Assembly: GCF_963259705.1 (NCBI RefSeq)
Contig: NC_081844.1
Coordinates: 37,203,341-37,267,340 of the forward strand
Reading direction: 5' to 3'
Source of the DNA: Myotis daubentonii
Taxonomy: Eukaryota; Chordata; Mammalia; Chiroptera; Vespertilionidae
Length of the DNA: 64,000 nt
Shown here: in pieces, positions 37,577 through 51,000 of the stretch
Numbering within the stretch: position 1 is the first letter of the stretch
How the letters are laid out: every line of letters begins with the position of its first letter
Notes under the pieces: model-generated
Told to the model about the DNA's origin: nothing
Database searches by the model: none
What the model saw: only the letters and a program-made list of their open reading frames with translations
Translations under genes and position numbers: made by a program

Positions 37577-40500
37577 CACATTTCCATTTATTTATTTTTT
37601 CCCCATTCATTTATTGATGGACACATGGGTGGTTTCCATGTCTTGGCACTTATGAATAATGATGCAATGAAAATGGGGGTGCAGATATCTCTTTAAATCA
37701 GTAATTTCACTTCCTTCAGACATATACCCCCTAGTAAGATTTCTGGATCATATGGTAGTTTGGTTCTAATTTCTTGAGGAGCTTCTGTTTCCTATAGTGG
37801 CTGAACCAATTCACATTCCCACCAACAGTACACAAGGTTCCCTTTTCTTCACATGGGTCCCCTTTCTCTAGTACTTGTTATCTCTAGGCTTTTTGATGAC
37901 AGACTTTCTAACAGGTGTGAGATGATATCTCATTGTGGTTTTGATTTTCATTTCCCTGACGATTAGTGGTGTTGGGCATCTTTTCATGTACCTGTTGGCC
38001 ATTTGGATATCTTCTTTGGGGCAATGTCGATTCAGGTATTTTGCCCATTTTTAAATTGGATTATTTGAGTTTTTGTTAATGGATTGTATTAGTTTCTTAT
38101 CTATTTTTGGGTATTAACCCCTTATCAGATAGGTGGTTTGCAAATTTTTTTTCCATTCTGTAGGTTTTTTCATTTTGTTAATGTTTCCTTTGCTGTGTAG
38201 GAGCTTTTAGTTTGATGAAGTCCCATTTGTTGATTTGTTGTTTTATTGCTTGTGCGTTAGTGTCACACCCAAAAAATCACTGTCAAGACCAATGTCAAGG
38301 AGCTTTTCCTCTATAAGTTATATGGCTTCAGGCGGTACTATTTTTTTAAATATACTTAATTTTTTTAGAGAAGTTTTAGGTTCACAGCAAAATAGAGCAG
38401 AAGGTACAACGACTTCCCACAGAAACCTTGCCACACACAGCCTCCCCGTTGTCAACATCCCCCTCAAAAGTGGTGCATTTTTCACAATCGATGAACCTAC
38501 ATTGATGCAGAATAATTGCCCAAAGTCCATAGTTTACATTAGGGTTCACCGTTGGTGGTGTACGTTCTATGGGTTTTGACAAATGTATAATGACATTTAC
38601 CCAAACTAGTTTCACTAGCCTAAATATCCTCTGTGCTTCCCCTATTCATCAGTGTTCGCATCGCCCATCCCTCTGGGTTAACCAACTCCTGGCAACTACA
38701 AATCTTGTTATTGTCTCCATACTATTATTTTTGCCCATTTTAGGATGTCATATAGTTGGTATCACACAATAGGGGGTAGCCTTTTCATTTTAGTTTTCTT
38801 CACTTGATAATATACATATCAGTGTTCTTCATGTCTTCTCATGGCTTGATAGTTCATTTCTTTTTAGAGATGAATAATATTCTATTTTTTGGAGGAACCA
38901 CAGTTTGTTTCTCTGTTCACTTATAAATGACATCTTGGTGGCTTCCAAGTTTGGGCAATTTTGAATAATACTCCAATAAATATCTGTGTGCAAGTTTTCG
39001 TGGGGACATAAGTTTTCAGCTCCTTGGGACAAAAGGAGTGTTATTGCTGGGTCATATGGTAAGAGTATGTTTAGTTTTGTAAGAACTCACCTTCCAAAGG
39101 GGCTGCATTCCCACCAGCAATGAGCAAGACTTCCTGTGGCTCCCCATCCTCGCCAGCACTTGATGTCAGTGTTCTGGATTTGGGTCATTCTAATAGGTGC
39201 AGAGTGGTATCCCATTGTTTTAATTTGCATTTCCCTGGTGACATATGACGTGAAGCATCTTTTTATATGCTGATTTGCCATCTGTATATCTTCTTTAGTG
39301 AAGGGTCTGTTAAGATCTTTGCCCATTTTCCAATCGGGTTGTTTCTTCATTTCTTTTTTTCTTTTCTTTTTTTTATTGCTTAAAGTATTACAAAGGGTAT
39401 TACATATGTGTCCTTTCCCCCCCCCCCCCGCCCTTGACAATCCCCATGCCTCCCCTCCCCCCCCCCCGTGTCTTATGTCCATTGGTTATGCTTATATGCA
39501 TGCATACAAGTCCTTCGGTTGATCTCTTACCCCCCTCCCTCCTGCCCCCCAACCCTCCCTGGCCTTCCTGCTGCAGTTTGACAATCAGTTTGAGGCAGGT
39601 TGTTTCTTTGTTGTTGAATTTTAAGAGTTCTTTGTATAAGGTAGTCCCCCTCCTTGTCCACAGTTGCACTTTCTATGGATTCAGTTACCTGCATTCAACT
39701 GCAGTTTGAAAATATTAAATGGAAAGTTCCAGAAATAAACAATTCTTGTTTTAAATTGTGCACCATTCTGAGTAATGTGATGAAATCTCATGGCATTCCC
39801 TCTGTCCCTCTTCAGACATGAATAATCCCTTTGTCCAGTGTCTCCATGCTGTATACTGTCCCCTATGTTGCTCACTTACGGACCATCTCCGTTATCAGGT
39901 TGACTGTGGAGGTATTGCAGTACTTGTGTTCAAGGAACACTTACTGTACCTGATGCACCTAGAGCTTGTCCACCAGTCCTATCAGCACCTGTGTCCTTCC
40001 CTAATCTCAGTTTCACCACCTCCCCGTCCACCACCCTTTCTAACCCAGCTCCGTCTCTTGAAAATTTTGTACTTCTGCACCCACTCACCAAACAATACAG
40101 TGATTTCTTTTCAGATACAAATAAAATCCCATCATCCTCTGCTTCAAGCCATTCAGTGTTCCCATCACACATCTTCTGGGCACTTGGATCCACCTTTTAT
40201 TTCTGGAGCTGCCAGGTGCCCATCCACTTCTCTGCTCCCACCCAGTGGTCCCAGTCTGAAGACTTGAGCAAGACACAGCATTACACACAGACTGGTTTCA
40301 GAGCTCTTGGGAAATTCCATCCCACCCCTGCCACCCGCAGCCCCCGCACCCCGGAGCCTTCCTGGCATCCCTCTGGGCCCCACTCCCGGCTGCTCACAGC
40401 AGCGCATGGGTACCAGAGTTCACCTCCGTCGGTTGAGCTCTGCGGTGGCTCACGGCCAGAACAAACACTGACTAGCGAGAAGAAAAATGTCAGCCCCGAG

Positions 40501-42038
40501 CAGGTGGGAGCGCGGGCTCTTTCAAGTTTCCATCAGAGCCTTCCACAGGCCGAACCCTTCCAAAACAGCCGGTGATGATGCAAACACAGCTTCAAACTGA
40601 GGAGATTAGATCGCACTGGAGCTGTCGGCGTTTCTGGTATCACGTACCTTGCCAGCACAGCCTATCTGTGTCTCGTAGGCTTCTAACACCTTGGAGTTGG
40701 AAGATTTGGTGATCAGAAAACTTAACTCCCTCTCTGCAGGGAGCCCACGCAGCCAACAAGGTTCTTCCAGCCTCTGTGGGAACCATCCGAGCTGGGAGCT
40801 CCCTCCTTCTGAGGCAATGTGTTCCTGTGTACACTGCTTTTGTTGTTAGGAAGTCCTTCACATATCTAGCTGGGTCTTCCTTTTACACCTTTTAGTCAAA
40901 TGCTCCAAGTGTGTCCTCTAGAAGCAGAGTGCAGGCCCTGGAAATATTTAATCAGCCTTACATAGCGTGACCATCAGGTGTTCACGTTTGGACTAGAGAT
41001 CCCCTGTGCCTTTTATCATCTTAATATTGTATCATTTCCATAGAGCCCCTTCCCCCCAATCCCCACCATTGCCCCCTTTCTTGTTGCCCTTCTCTGGGAG
41101 GCTTGAATCCCTGGAGAGGGCATCGATACCTTCTTTATTTTTGTCCCCTCTAACCATCCCCCCAGTGTTAAATAATGCATGTGGCACACAGTAGGTGTTG
41201 CATGGAGAAATGAATGAATGAACGAAGTCTTGATGCCCATGGAGAAGATATGTTCTGCATGCAGAGAGGAAGTTAGGTTGCTTGGCTCGTCCCAGGATTA
41301 CTTCGTTGAGGGTTGTGTGTGCAGATGATGATAGAAACAGCACAGTGGAGTCCACCAAGCTCTACAGTCAGAAGATCTGAGTTCAGATCCCACCTCCACA
41401 CTTACTTCTGTGTAATCTTGCAAACATTCCCGCCCTGAGCCTTCATTTCCTCTTCTCTAAAATGAAGGCTGTAATAACTCCATCTCTTAGGACAGTTCGC
41501 AAGATCAAATGAGACGGCATGCAAAATGTATTTATTGCCGAGTGACAGGCACATAGTAAGTGCTCAGCTAATGTCAGCTCCCATGTGTCCACCATGCATG
41601 GAGGCAAGGCAGGATGAATAGCAGATGCCAGTGGTCCAGGACTGGAAGTTACAGCATGCTGCCCCTCAGGGGCTTGCTGTCTGTGCCATTTCTTGTCTTC
41701 TCCCCACCCTGCAGACCAGACTGAATGGTGGTCCAGACACCCTCCAAACACTCATGGGACCCATCCTCGGGCACACATGTAAGGAGGCATTCCTGCCCAA
41801 GGCATCTGCTCACTGTTCTTGTTAAGTGGCGGATAGGGCTGGTGAAGATAGCAGGTCAGGTCCCTCCCATCTCACATCCAGCCCTGCCCTCCTCCTGGGC
41901 ACACGTCCCATCTGCATATCTAGCTACGTCTTCCCTAGGTCATGGGGTGCAGGTTACAGACAACCGACTCACATTCAAGCTTCTGTTTCAGCTAAAGTCC
42001 ACACTGGTCCGTCACTCCTCTTGGAAGGTAGCTTCTCC

Positions 42039-42080
<42 letters not shown>

Positions 42081-45000
42081 AATCTGGGGATAAGGATGGC
42101 TGAGCTCTGCTTGCATACTAGATAACGAAGTTGGCAGACAGCATTTAAGGAGAGTCATGTTTGCACAACAATGAATCAGAGCTCTGCCAGGACAGCCCAC
42201 AGCTCAGCTTATCTCCCCGCCCAATCGAGCATTGGGATCAGGAGGGAAAGGGTGGCCCTTTATTCAAAAGTGTAAGCTGATGCCATGTCCTGGCAAATGG
42301 CTCACCAGGACATTCTGGTCTCAACCCCAGGCCAGAAGAATGAGTCCTTCCCTCACACCTCCCCTGCCAGCCTCCGGAAGCCCTGGGTAGTTCCCATCAT
42401 GAAGTCACCAGGCACAGCACAGAGGGACAGAGGCTGCCAGCTCCGTTCTGGTGGAAGGAAATCTCAGGAAAAGGGCAGATGTGTTGCATACCCTGCCAAG
42501 ACCAGGAACAGAGAGAGATGTTGGGGCGTAGGTCGACTCTGAAGTCACTCCTCCACCTGGGGGAGCTGCAGAGGATTAGGGTGTACTTCCTGCCTGTGAC
42601 TGGCACATTGCAGCCAGAACGGTAAGAGGAGAAACAGCCTCCCCCGCCCCAACCGTCACGCAGCAGGGAGTTCAGGGCTGGAGGTGTGCAGGCCGGTGCA
42701 AACACTTACCCGGACCCCCAACCACTACTCATCTACCAGCCATCTCTTCAGCCACTTTGTAGCTTTTGCCTCTTGTCATCCTCTGCGTCTAGTGAGCACT
42801 GGCCTCTCTCTGATGCTCCTAGACGTCTGGGTTAGGAAACACCCCTTTCCTGCTCTCCCGGGGTTGACAGGAAGTGGGCTTGATGACCCATCAGTGGACA
42901 TACAAGGTGGCGAGGCGAGTGCTGAGTGAAGCGTGTCACAGCACTGGTATCTGCAGTCCCACTCACAGCCACTCCTGATTCTCCAGGAAATGTCATCCAG
43001 GCAGCCATAGGGTGGAAGGCAGACACCCCGCCCACCCCCCACTGCTGGGGGCTGGAAGGAGGGGATTACTCCCTAACCCCACCCCCGGCCCCACCCGGCA
43101 TACTCACGGCCATGCCCAGGGTCTATCTGCCAACCCCCAAATGCCCAGCCCACGTCGAGGAGCCTCCAGTGACTCAGGACCAGGCTGAACAGAGGACAGC
43201 AGCACCTTCCCAGCATGAACCCAATGCCCCTCACACTAAACCTGGATGGAGGGGCCTTTGGAGGCAAGTTCTTTGTTGATGGTTAGAGGAATCTTCCACA
43301 GAGGCCATTGATTGATAATTTGGGAGAGCATTTATTGGGGCAAATGGGCAACTATCACTTCAGAGATACCTCCCTGAGCATTTTAGCCTGCTCAGGCTGC
43401 CATCAACACTAATAAAAGAGAAAAATGGTAATTGGCGTACGAGCTACCCTTTTCATTGGCTAATCAGGGCTATATGCAAATTAACTGCCAACTAAGATTG
43501 GCAGTTAACTGCCAACAAGATGGCGGTTAATTTGCATATGTAGGCACAATGCAGGGAGGTGAAAGGGAAAGCAGGAAGAAGCCCCCTGCCACTGACAGTG
43601 ATCAGAAACCCAGGGGGGAGCTAAGAGCTGGGAGGCAGGGCAAAGGCGGGCCTGGGGCAGCCTTTGCCCTGCCCCCCAGCCATGATCGGAGAATCAGGTG
43701 CCTTTTCCGCCCTGGCCAGTGATAGCAGGAAGTAGGGGTGGAGCCAGCGATGGGAGCTGGGCACGGTCGAAGCTGGCAGTCCCAGGAGCTAGGGGTCCCT
43801 TGCCTGGGCCTAAAGCGAAGCCCACGATCGCGGGGCCGCTGCAGCTGCGGGTCCCCGCTGCCCGAGCCGGACGCCTCAGCCAGAGGTGTCAGGCCTAGGC
43901 AAGGGGCCGATCCTGCGATTGGAGGGTGATGGGGGTCAACGCCTGAGGGCTCCCAGTATGTGAGAGGGGGCAGGCTGGGCTGAGGGACACTCCCCCCCCA
44001 CACACACACACACACCCAGTGCACGAATTTCGTGCACCATGCCCCTAGTAACAAATACCACAATGTGTTGTCTCATAGTTCTGAAGACTGGATGTCCAAG
44101 ATCAAGGTGTCAGCAGGGTTGGTTTCTCTTGAGGCCTCCCTCCTTGGTTTTTAGACAGCCATCCTCACACTCTGTACTTCACATGGTCTTCCTTCTGTGT
44201 GTGCCTGTGTCCTAATCTTCTCTTCTTATAAGCACACCAGTCGGATCAGATTAGGGCCCACCCGCATGACCTCATTTAACCTTAATTCAAACCTCTTTAA
44301 AGACCTTATCTCTAGTATAGTCACATTCTGAGGGTCCTGGGGGTTAGGACTTCAACATATGAATGGAGGAGGGGACACCATAAGCCAGCCCATAGCACTG
44401 AGTGAGATCACAGCTTACCAGGGCAGACTGAACCAGTTAGTAGGCCAGAAATCAAGACTGTGCCATAGAAACCTTCCTGAACCTTCCCAGGCAGCTGTGC
44501 ATCCTGCAGAAGGGGGCACTGTAGAGCCTGGCATTTGCACACATAGCATCATCAGTAATCCTTACTTCGAACTTGAATCGTAAGCATTTTTTAAATTTTA
44601 TTAAGTTGATTGGGGTGACATTGGTCAACATGAACATATAGGTTTCATGTGTGGGTTTCCTTGTTACAAGATCTGTGTATTGCACCATGTGTCCACCTTC
44701 TCCCTCCCAACCTCTTCCCTCTGGCAACCACCACTCTGCTGTTTGTGTTCGTAAGTTTCCGTTTTACATCCCACATACAAGTGAAATCATATGGTTCTTA
44801 GCTTTTTCTGTCTGACTTATTTCACTTAGCATAATGTTCTCAAAGTCCATCCATGTGTTGCAAAATGGCGCTATTTCATCCTTTCTTATGGCTGAGTAGT
44901 GCTCCATTGTGTATATGGACCACTTCTTCTTTATCCAATCCTCTATCACAGGACACTTTCATTGTTTCTATGTCTTGGCCACTGTGAATAACATACACAT

Positions 45001-48000
45001 TATTTTAAAGATAAAGGAACTTTATCTGAAGGAGTGGTTCTCAACCTTCCTAATGTCTCAACCCTTTAATACAGTTCCTCATGTTGTGGTGACCCCCAAC
45101 CATAAAATTATTTTCGTTGCTACTTCATAACTGTAATGTTGCTACTGTTATGAATCGTAATGTAAATATCTGATATGCAGGATGTATTTTCATTGTTACA
45201 AATTGAACCTAATTAAAGCATAGTGATTAATCACAAAAACAGTATGTAATTATATATTCAATATGTGTTTTCCGATGGTCTTAGGCGATCCCTGTGAAAG
45301 GGTCATTCGACCCTCAAAGGGGTCGCGACCCACAGGTTGAGAACCGCTGCTTTAAAGGCTCAGAGACTTTAAGTAACCTCCTTCAGGTTGCACTTCCAAT
45401 AAGCGAGGTTGGGATTTGAACCCAGGACTGCCTGGTGGCAAAGCACGAGTCCCACCCATGACCTTCATCTTCACCAGAAGGATCTGTACACTGGGCACGT
45501 GAAGGCCTGAGAAGCATGTAGCCCAGGAGAGCACCCTGCAGTGAGGGGCGTGAGGCCGCCGGGGAGCAGGAAGAGCTGAGAACCTGCTGGGACCAGGGAG
45601 AACACCTGGGGGCTGGGTTCCTAACTGGGTCACCTGGGGTTGCTCGCAACATGGGCCTGAGATCCTGACCCCCAGCAGGTGGCTCCAGTGTGCAGGCCAA
45701 GGTGAGAAGGTGAACTGTGCCGTTTGGCTAATGTGTTCCAGCCTGGAGGTGCCACCCGTGTGTGGGCAGATGGTACCAGTGCCCTTGAGACCAGACTTCC
45801 AGCCCTTTGGAGTGACACCTTTCCCTACCTCTACCTTCCCATGTCCTCCTGCGGTCAGTTGGACATGCTGGTTCCTGGAGGTCCCAACATCAAAGGGGAT
45901 GAGGTACAGCTATGATGTGCCCTGTCCCTGGCACGATGGGATGGCTTGGTCGTTTTCATCTCAGGAATGCTAACAACAAGGATGGTGATGAAGACTTACC
46001 ATCAGGCTCCCCTTGCCAAGCTTGAGACAGCTGCAGAGCTTTGCCAGGAGGCCCACATGCCCCCCATGTGGCTTTGAGGAACTGTCAGATTCTTGGAAGT
46101 CACCATAACTGCTCAGAGTCAAAAGGGACCCAGGAGGTCACCTGATCCACACCTCACCACCACTGAATCCTCTCTCTAGCTAAATGCCTCCTCATTGCTC
46201 AAAGTAAGAGTCACTCCATGGACAACACTCTTGTTTTCTAGAAAGTTCTTCCTGCCGCTGAACTGAAATCTGTCTCTCTGAGCCTTCTGCCTAATAGCTC
46301 CTATTCTGCCCTGTGACCCCTCTCCCCCACACCCCCCGCCCATCAGTTTAATCCTGCTCCACTCCCCCAGCCATTCTCCAGCCAGCGTCCAGAGCCCTGG
46401 GCCAGAGGATGGGGAAGAGTAAGGACTCGCTCAGCAGTGCGCTGAGCTCTCTGACCAGGAAGAATCGGTGGATTCCCGAACAATTCACAGCCCTGGGGAG
46501 TTGAAATGCTAGTAGCCTCTTCACAATATTGAAAATGACGACCCCAGTACTAACTGATGGCTTACTGTGTCCCAGGCATGGTGGGAAGCTCTGTACACAC
46601 ACGCCCTCCTCTGATGCTATGAGGTGTGCATTGTTATCACCTCCGTTTCACAGATGAGAACACTAATGCCCACAGAAGCAAATAACCTGTGCAAGTGATC
46701 AAGAAGCAACATGTGGGCCCATATCGGTCTGCATTCCCAGTCTGGACTCTAACCCAGCACCCCACACAAGCTCTGAGAATGACCCCCAGCATCAATGTCA
46801 ACTCCAATCCAGGGGCTGCCCCAGGCTCACATGACCTTGGACAGTGTCCACATGACCTTGGACAGTGGCTGAGAACAGAACATGTGGCTGGCAAGATGAA
46901 GTGCTATGGGATCCTTGGTCCCGTGATCACAGGACAGCAGGGAAGGTTTGTTTATCCAGCCAGTTTGCTCCTCCCATGGCCAATCTCAGGCAGTGCAGAT
47001 GGACGTCAGACCAAACCAGACACCCACTGTCCTCTCCCTGCAGCTCACCAGGCAGCTGCACCATGGGCACACCTGGAAAGGGGTGTTCCGCAAGGAACTG
47101 CTTGCTCTGCAATGGAAGGAGGGGAGGCCAGCAGCCCAGACACCTTGGGATAGGCAGGAGCTGCAGGACGTGGAGGGTGCTCGAGCTCTCACCCCAGGCT
47201 CCTCCTGCCTGGGTCCAGGCCAGAGGTTAGGAGGGCAGCCACAGAGCAAACTTCCCAGAGCAGAACCAAATGCATGTCTCCTCACCCAGCTCATTCCTCC
47301 CCTAGGCAGGCAGCGCCCCCACCCACCCTTCAGAGACATTTCTGACCGACCAAGAAGCCTCAGGGCCAGTGGGCAGAGATGAAAATCAAAACCAGTCCCT
47401 TCCCCACAGTGCGAGTGGTGACAGGCCCTAGACCACCAACGCCTGGGCTGGAGCTCAGGTCCTGATTTTGTCACAATGAGCCTTAGGGAAGGCCCCGCCT
47501 CTCCCTGGGCCTCAGTTTCCCATCTGTAGGATGAAAGGACTAACTAGCTCAATAGTTGCCAAAATATGTTCCTTGGTCCCAAGAGACTATTCAACGCAAA
47601 ATAAATTTGAGAAACAGGCATATGTTCAAACTTTTCTGGCCTATGAACAGATTTTGCTGAGCCTATTAGCATATTATGGGCTCTGTTTAATTTCTCTTGA
47701 TCCAACATATTCTAGTATCTACCTCCAAGAGTCTGGAAAGAGAGCACAGAGCCACCAGGAGCTAGATGGCTGCAAGGGGCGTCCCTGGGTCAGGCCCTGG
47801 TTTGAATTTTCGCTCTGCCACTTGCCATTTGCAAATTCCCTCACTTTTTTGAGCCTCGGTTTCTTTCTTAGATAAACTCAGGATGATGCCTACACCTGTC
47901 TCACAGAGCCGGGAGGGGTGGGGCTTGTGGTGACCCAGGGCCTGAGGGACACAGAGAGCACTCCCTTCAGGAGAGTCATCTGCTACTTCAAAAGCACACC

Positions 48001-51000
48001 TGTCCTCTGAGCTGTCACTGTCATTGGCACCTTGGGGTGAATGAGTTTGTCAGGGCTTTGCCAAGAGCAGAAAAAAAATGGGCGAGGGGCAGCATTCAGG
48101 CCACAGGAGGGGATGGCGGGGTGGGCCCTGTGCTCTGGTCTGCTTCCCACCATCTAAGGTCAGCCTGGTAGGCGCTCAGGTATTCAGAAAGGTAAGCCAG
48201 CCAGGCTGTGACCTGACTTGGTTCCTCCCCTGGGAGCCAAGGCAGGGGCACCAAACTGGTTTGTCAGGGGGCACCCGTGGCACCTGGATCCTCCCACTCA
48301 CGCCCACCCAGAAGGAGCAGCCCCTGTTCGTCTCCCAGCCCCAGACCCGAATGTGAGGGGCAGTGGGAGGGTGCCCAGGGTGCCTGGTCCATGCCCAGTG
48401 CCTTTTTGCCCCGATTTTGGAGTGTCTGGGGTTGTCACCCACCCCCGCTCTTCCCTGCTCATTGCCCTTGTCCCCGAGCAGGTGCTGGCCTCCAGGGGCT
48501 TGGGGACCATCTTCAGGAAGTTCCCAGCAGCCAATGCAAATGAAGGCCACTCCCTGTTATTGAAGAACCACTTGCAGGTACAGATCTGTCTACCTGGCAG
48601 CCAGAGGCTTCTCCGGAGACTTAATCCTCTGAGTCATCAAGACTTCTCAGCCTGTGGCAAGTGGAGAGTGGTCTGGGGGCCAGGAAAGTGTGCCTCATGG
48701 GCCAGCTGGGGATGAGCTTTGCTGAAAACCGGGCCTGCCCGAGTGTCTTGGGGCTGAGTGTTAGAATTATGTCCAAGGGCTCCTTCCCTGTTGACCCAGG
48801 ACAAGGTCCCCACTTGTGTTTCATGACCTCCAGGCTGAGGCCACAGCTCACGCCCAGTGTGGGGCCTCCTCCAGGATGCCGGGCAGCTGGGAGCTCAGGC
48901 ACACACTGAGAGCGCTCAGCACTGCTGGGCCTGGAGACCTTGGACCAAACCTGAGCCAAGTGCGTGGCTGCTGGCCAAATAGAGAATGCTAGGGGCTGGC
49001 TTTGATGGCGAGGCAGTCATGGGGGTAGGGGGTGCCGGTGACCCAGCCCCATGAGCTACCGGCTGAGCTGGGGGAGGAGTAGGACTCCTTCCAGCAGTTC
49101 AACCTCCACGGAGCCCAGAGGTGTGATGATTCACCTGACAAAATCGATACAGTCATTTCCACGCTGGCCTGGACTCCAGCTTTGATGATCAGAAACGGGT
49201 GACCTCACCCTGCCCCCACTCTCTGGGATGCCTTCACTGGTCTTCCCTGTTGGCCTCCAGGTGCCATCACCATCTCTCGGAAATACCCGTCTGACCTCTC
49301 ACGTCTCATCTTAACACCTCTGAGTGGCTCTGCAGCTCTCAGCTACGGTTCATAACTTTTCTGTGGTTCTTAGTTTGATGATTCTCTCTATGCCAGTGGT
49401 TCTCAACCTTGGCTGCACATTAGAATCACCTGGAAATCTTTTTTTTTTTTTAAATATATTTTATTGATTTTTTACAGAGAGGAAGGGAGAGAGATAGTAA
49501 GAAACATCAATGAGAGAGAAACATCCATCAGCTGCCTCCTGCACATCTCCTACTGGGGATGTGCCCGCAACCCAGGTACATGCCCTTGACCGGAATCGAA
49601 CCTGGGACCTTTCAGTCCGCAGGCCGACGCTCTATCCACTGAGCCAAACGTGTTTCGGCTCACCTGGGAATCTTTTTAAAATCCTGATTTCTGGGCCTCA
49701 TCCTCTGGAAATTCTGTTTCTTTGTTATGGGGTGGGGCCACAACATGAGTAACAAAGAAACAGAATTTCCGGAGGATGAGGCCCAGAAATCAGGATTTAA
49801 AAAAGATTCCCAGGTGATTCTCATGTGCAGTCAAGGTTGAGAACCACTGCTCTATGCACACTCTCCCCAGAAACATATGCGCATGCAAAATCCTGGACAG
49901 TGCGATTCCTGGGGGTCCCACGGGTCCTGAAGCCCACCCTTGGATATCCTCGGGTTCCATGAACTCGGGCTTTGGGGTGAAGTGTAGCTCTTCCCTGTGC
50001 CTCACACACGCTTGCCTTTTGCAAACTGAAGACCTCAAGTCTCCTGTCCCCCAGCCCCGATGCCCGGGCTCCAGCATTGCCTCCCAGGAGCCCTGAGCCA
50101 TGGGGACACATGCACACAGCCACACAGTACTCCGCGTGCCTCTAGCCTTTTTCCCGTCTGTCCCTCCACTAGGAATGCCATCTCTGCCAAACTCATCCTG
50201 TTTCTGGGCTCCAACGTCCTCTCTGCAGGAAACCTTCCGTGGCACCAGCCCCCAGCATCCGGGGTCAGAGCGCCTCCCCCGCCTGGTCTTATTGTGCTTC
50301 CCCTTCCTCCTCTCTGCACTTGAGTGGGTGCCGGGTTTTGCCCTGGGCACTGACTTGCATGTTGCCTTTAGAGGAGCCCTCAGCGCTTGTTCTGTAATTG
50401 TATAATGTATATGAGCACCATAAGAATAAGAGACTCCATATTGTCCCTTCTAACCACCTCTCTCCCAAAGTAAAAGAGGAATAGAACAAAATGCCCACCA
50501 TATCTGAGCAGCATGAAGCTCCCATGTGTGCAGAAAGGGACCCAGCAGCCATACCACTAGTGAGGGGACCAGGGTCCTGAGGGCAGACGCCACGTGCAAG
50601 GTCACTTGTCAGAATAGGGCCTTTGGGACCTTTGGCACCATCCTCCTGCAGTTGGTCATTTGATGACTCAATGGTCCTTGTGTGCCAATGTCTGAGTTCT
50701 TTAGCTCAATCTGGGTCATTGATCAAAGTTAGGAGGCAATTCCCAAGCTAGTCCCCAGCTTGGAATCAGCATTTTTGTGATGATGTATATGTGTTTTGTG
50801 CATGTGTGCATGCGTGCTTGCGTGCGTGTGTGTGTGTGTGCTGGGGGGGGGGGGGGTGCTCTGTGTTTTTAGAAAACTCCAGCTGATTCTGGAACATAGG
50901 GCTCCTGCTGGCCCTGGGCCCCTCCCCACCACCAACCTGAGACAAAGGTTCAGGGATGAAGAGGTCCCCGGGATCAGCAACCTGGCTGGCTTATTTCCCA

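Noticed and set aside
39087..39482. Minus-strand open frame with [16 protein letters not shown]
   Set aside because: It is an L1 ORF2 relic interrupted by a younger insertion, not a host gene. The same holds for frames at 44764-44949, 38829-39032 and 51834-52124.
43698..43929. GC-rich open frames in 43.6-44.0 kb resembling a CpG-island gene
   Set aside because: They lie wholly within a Helitron with defined ends; no splice or start support.
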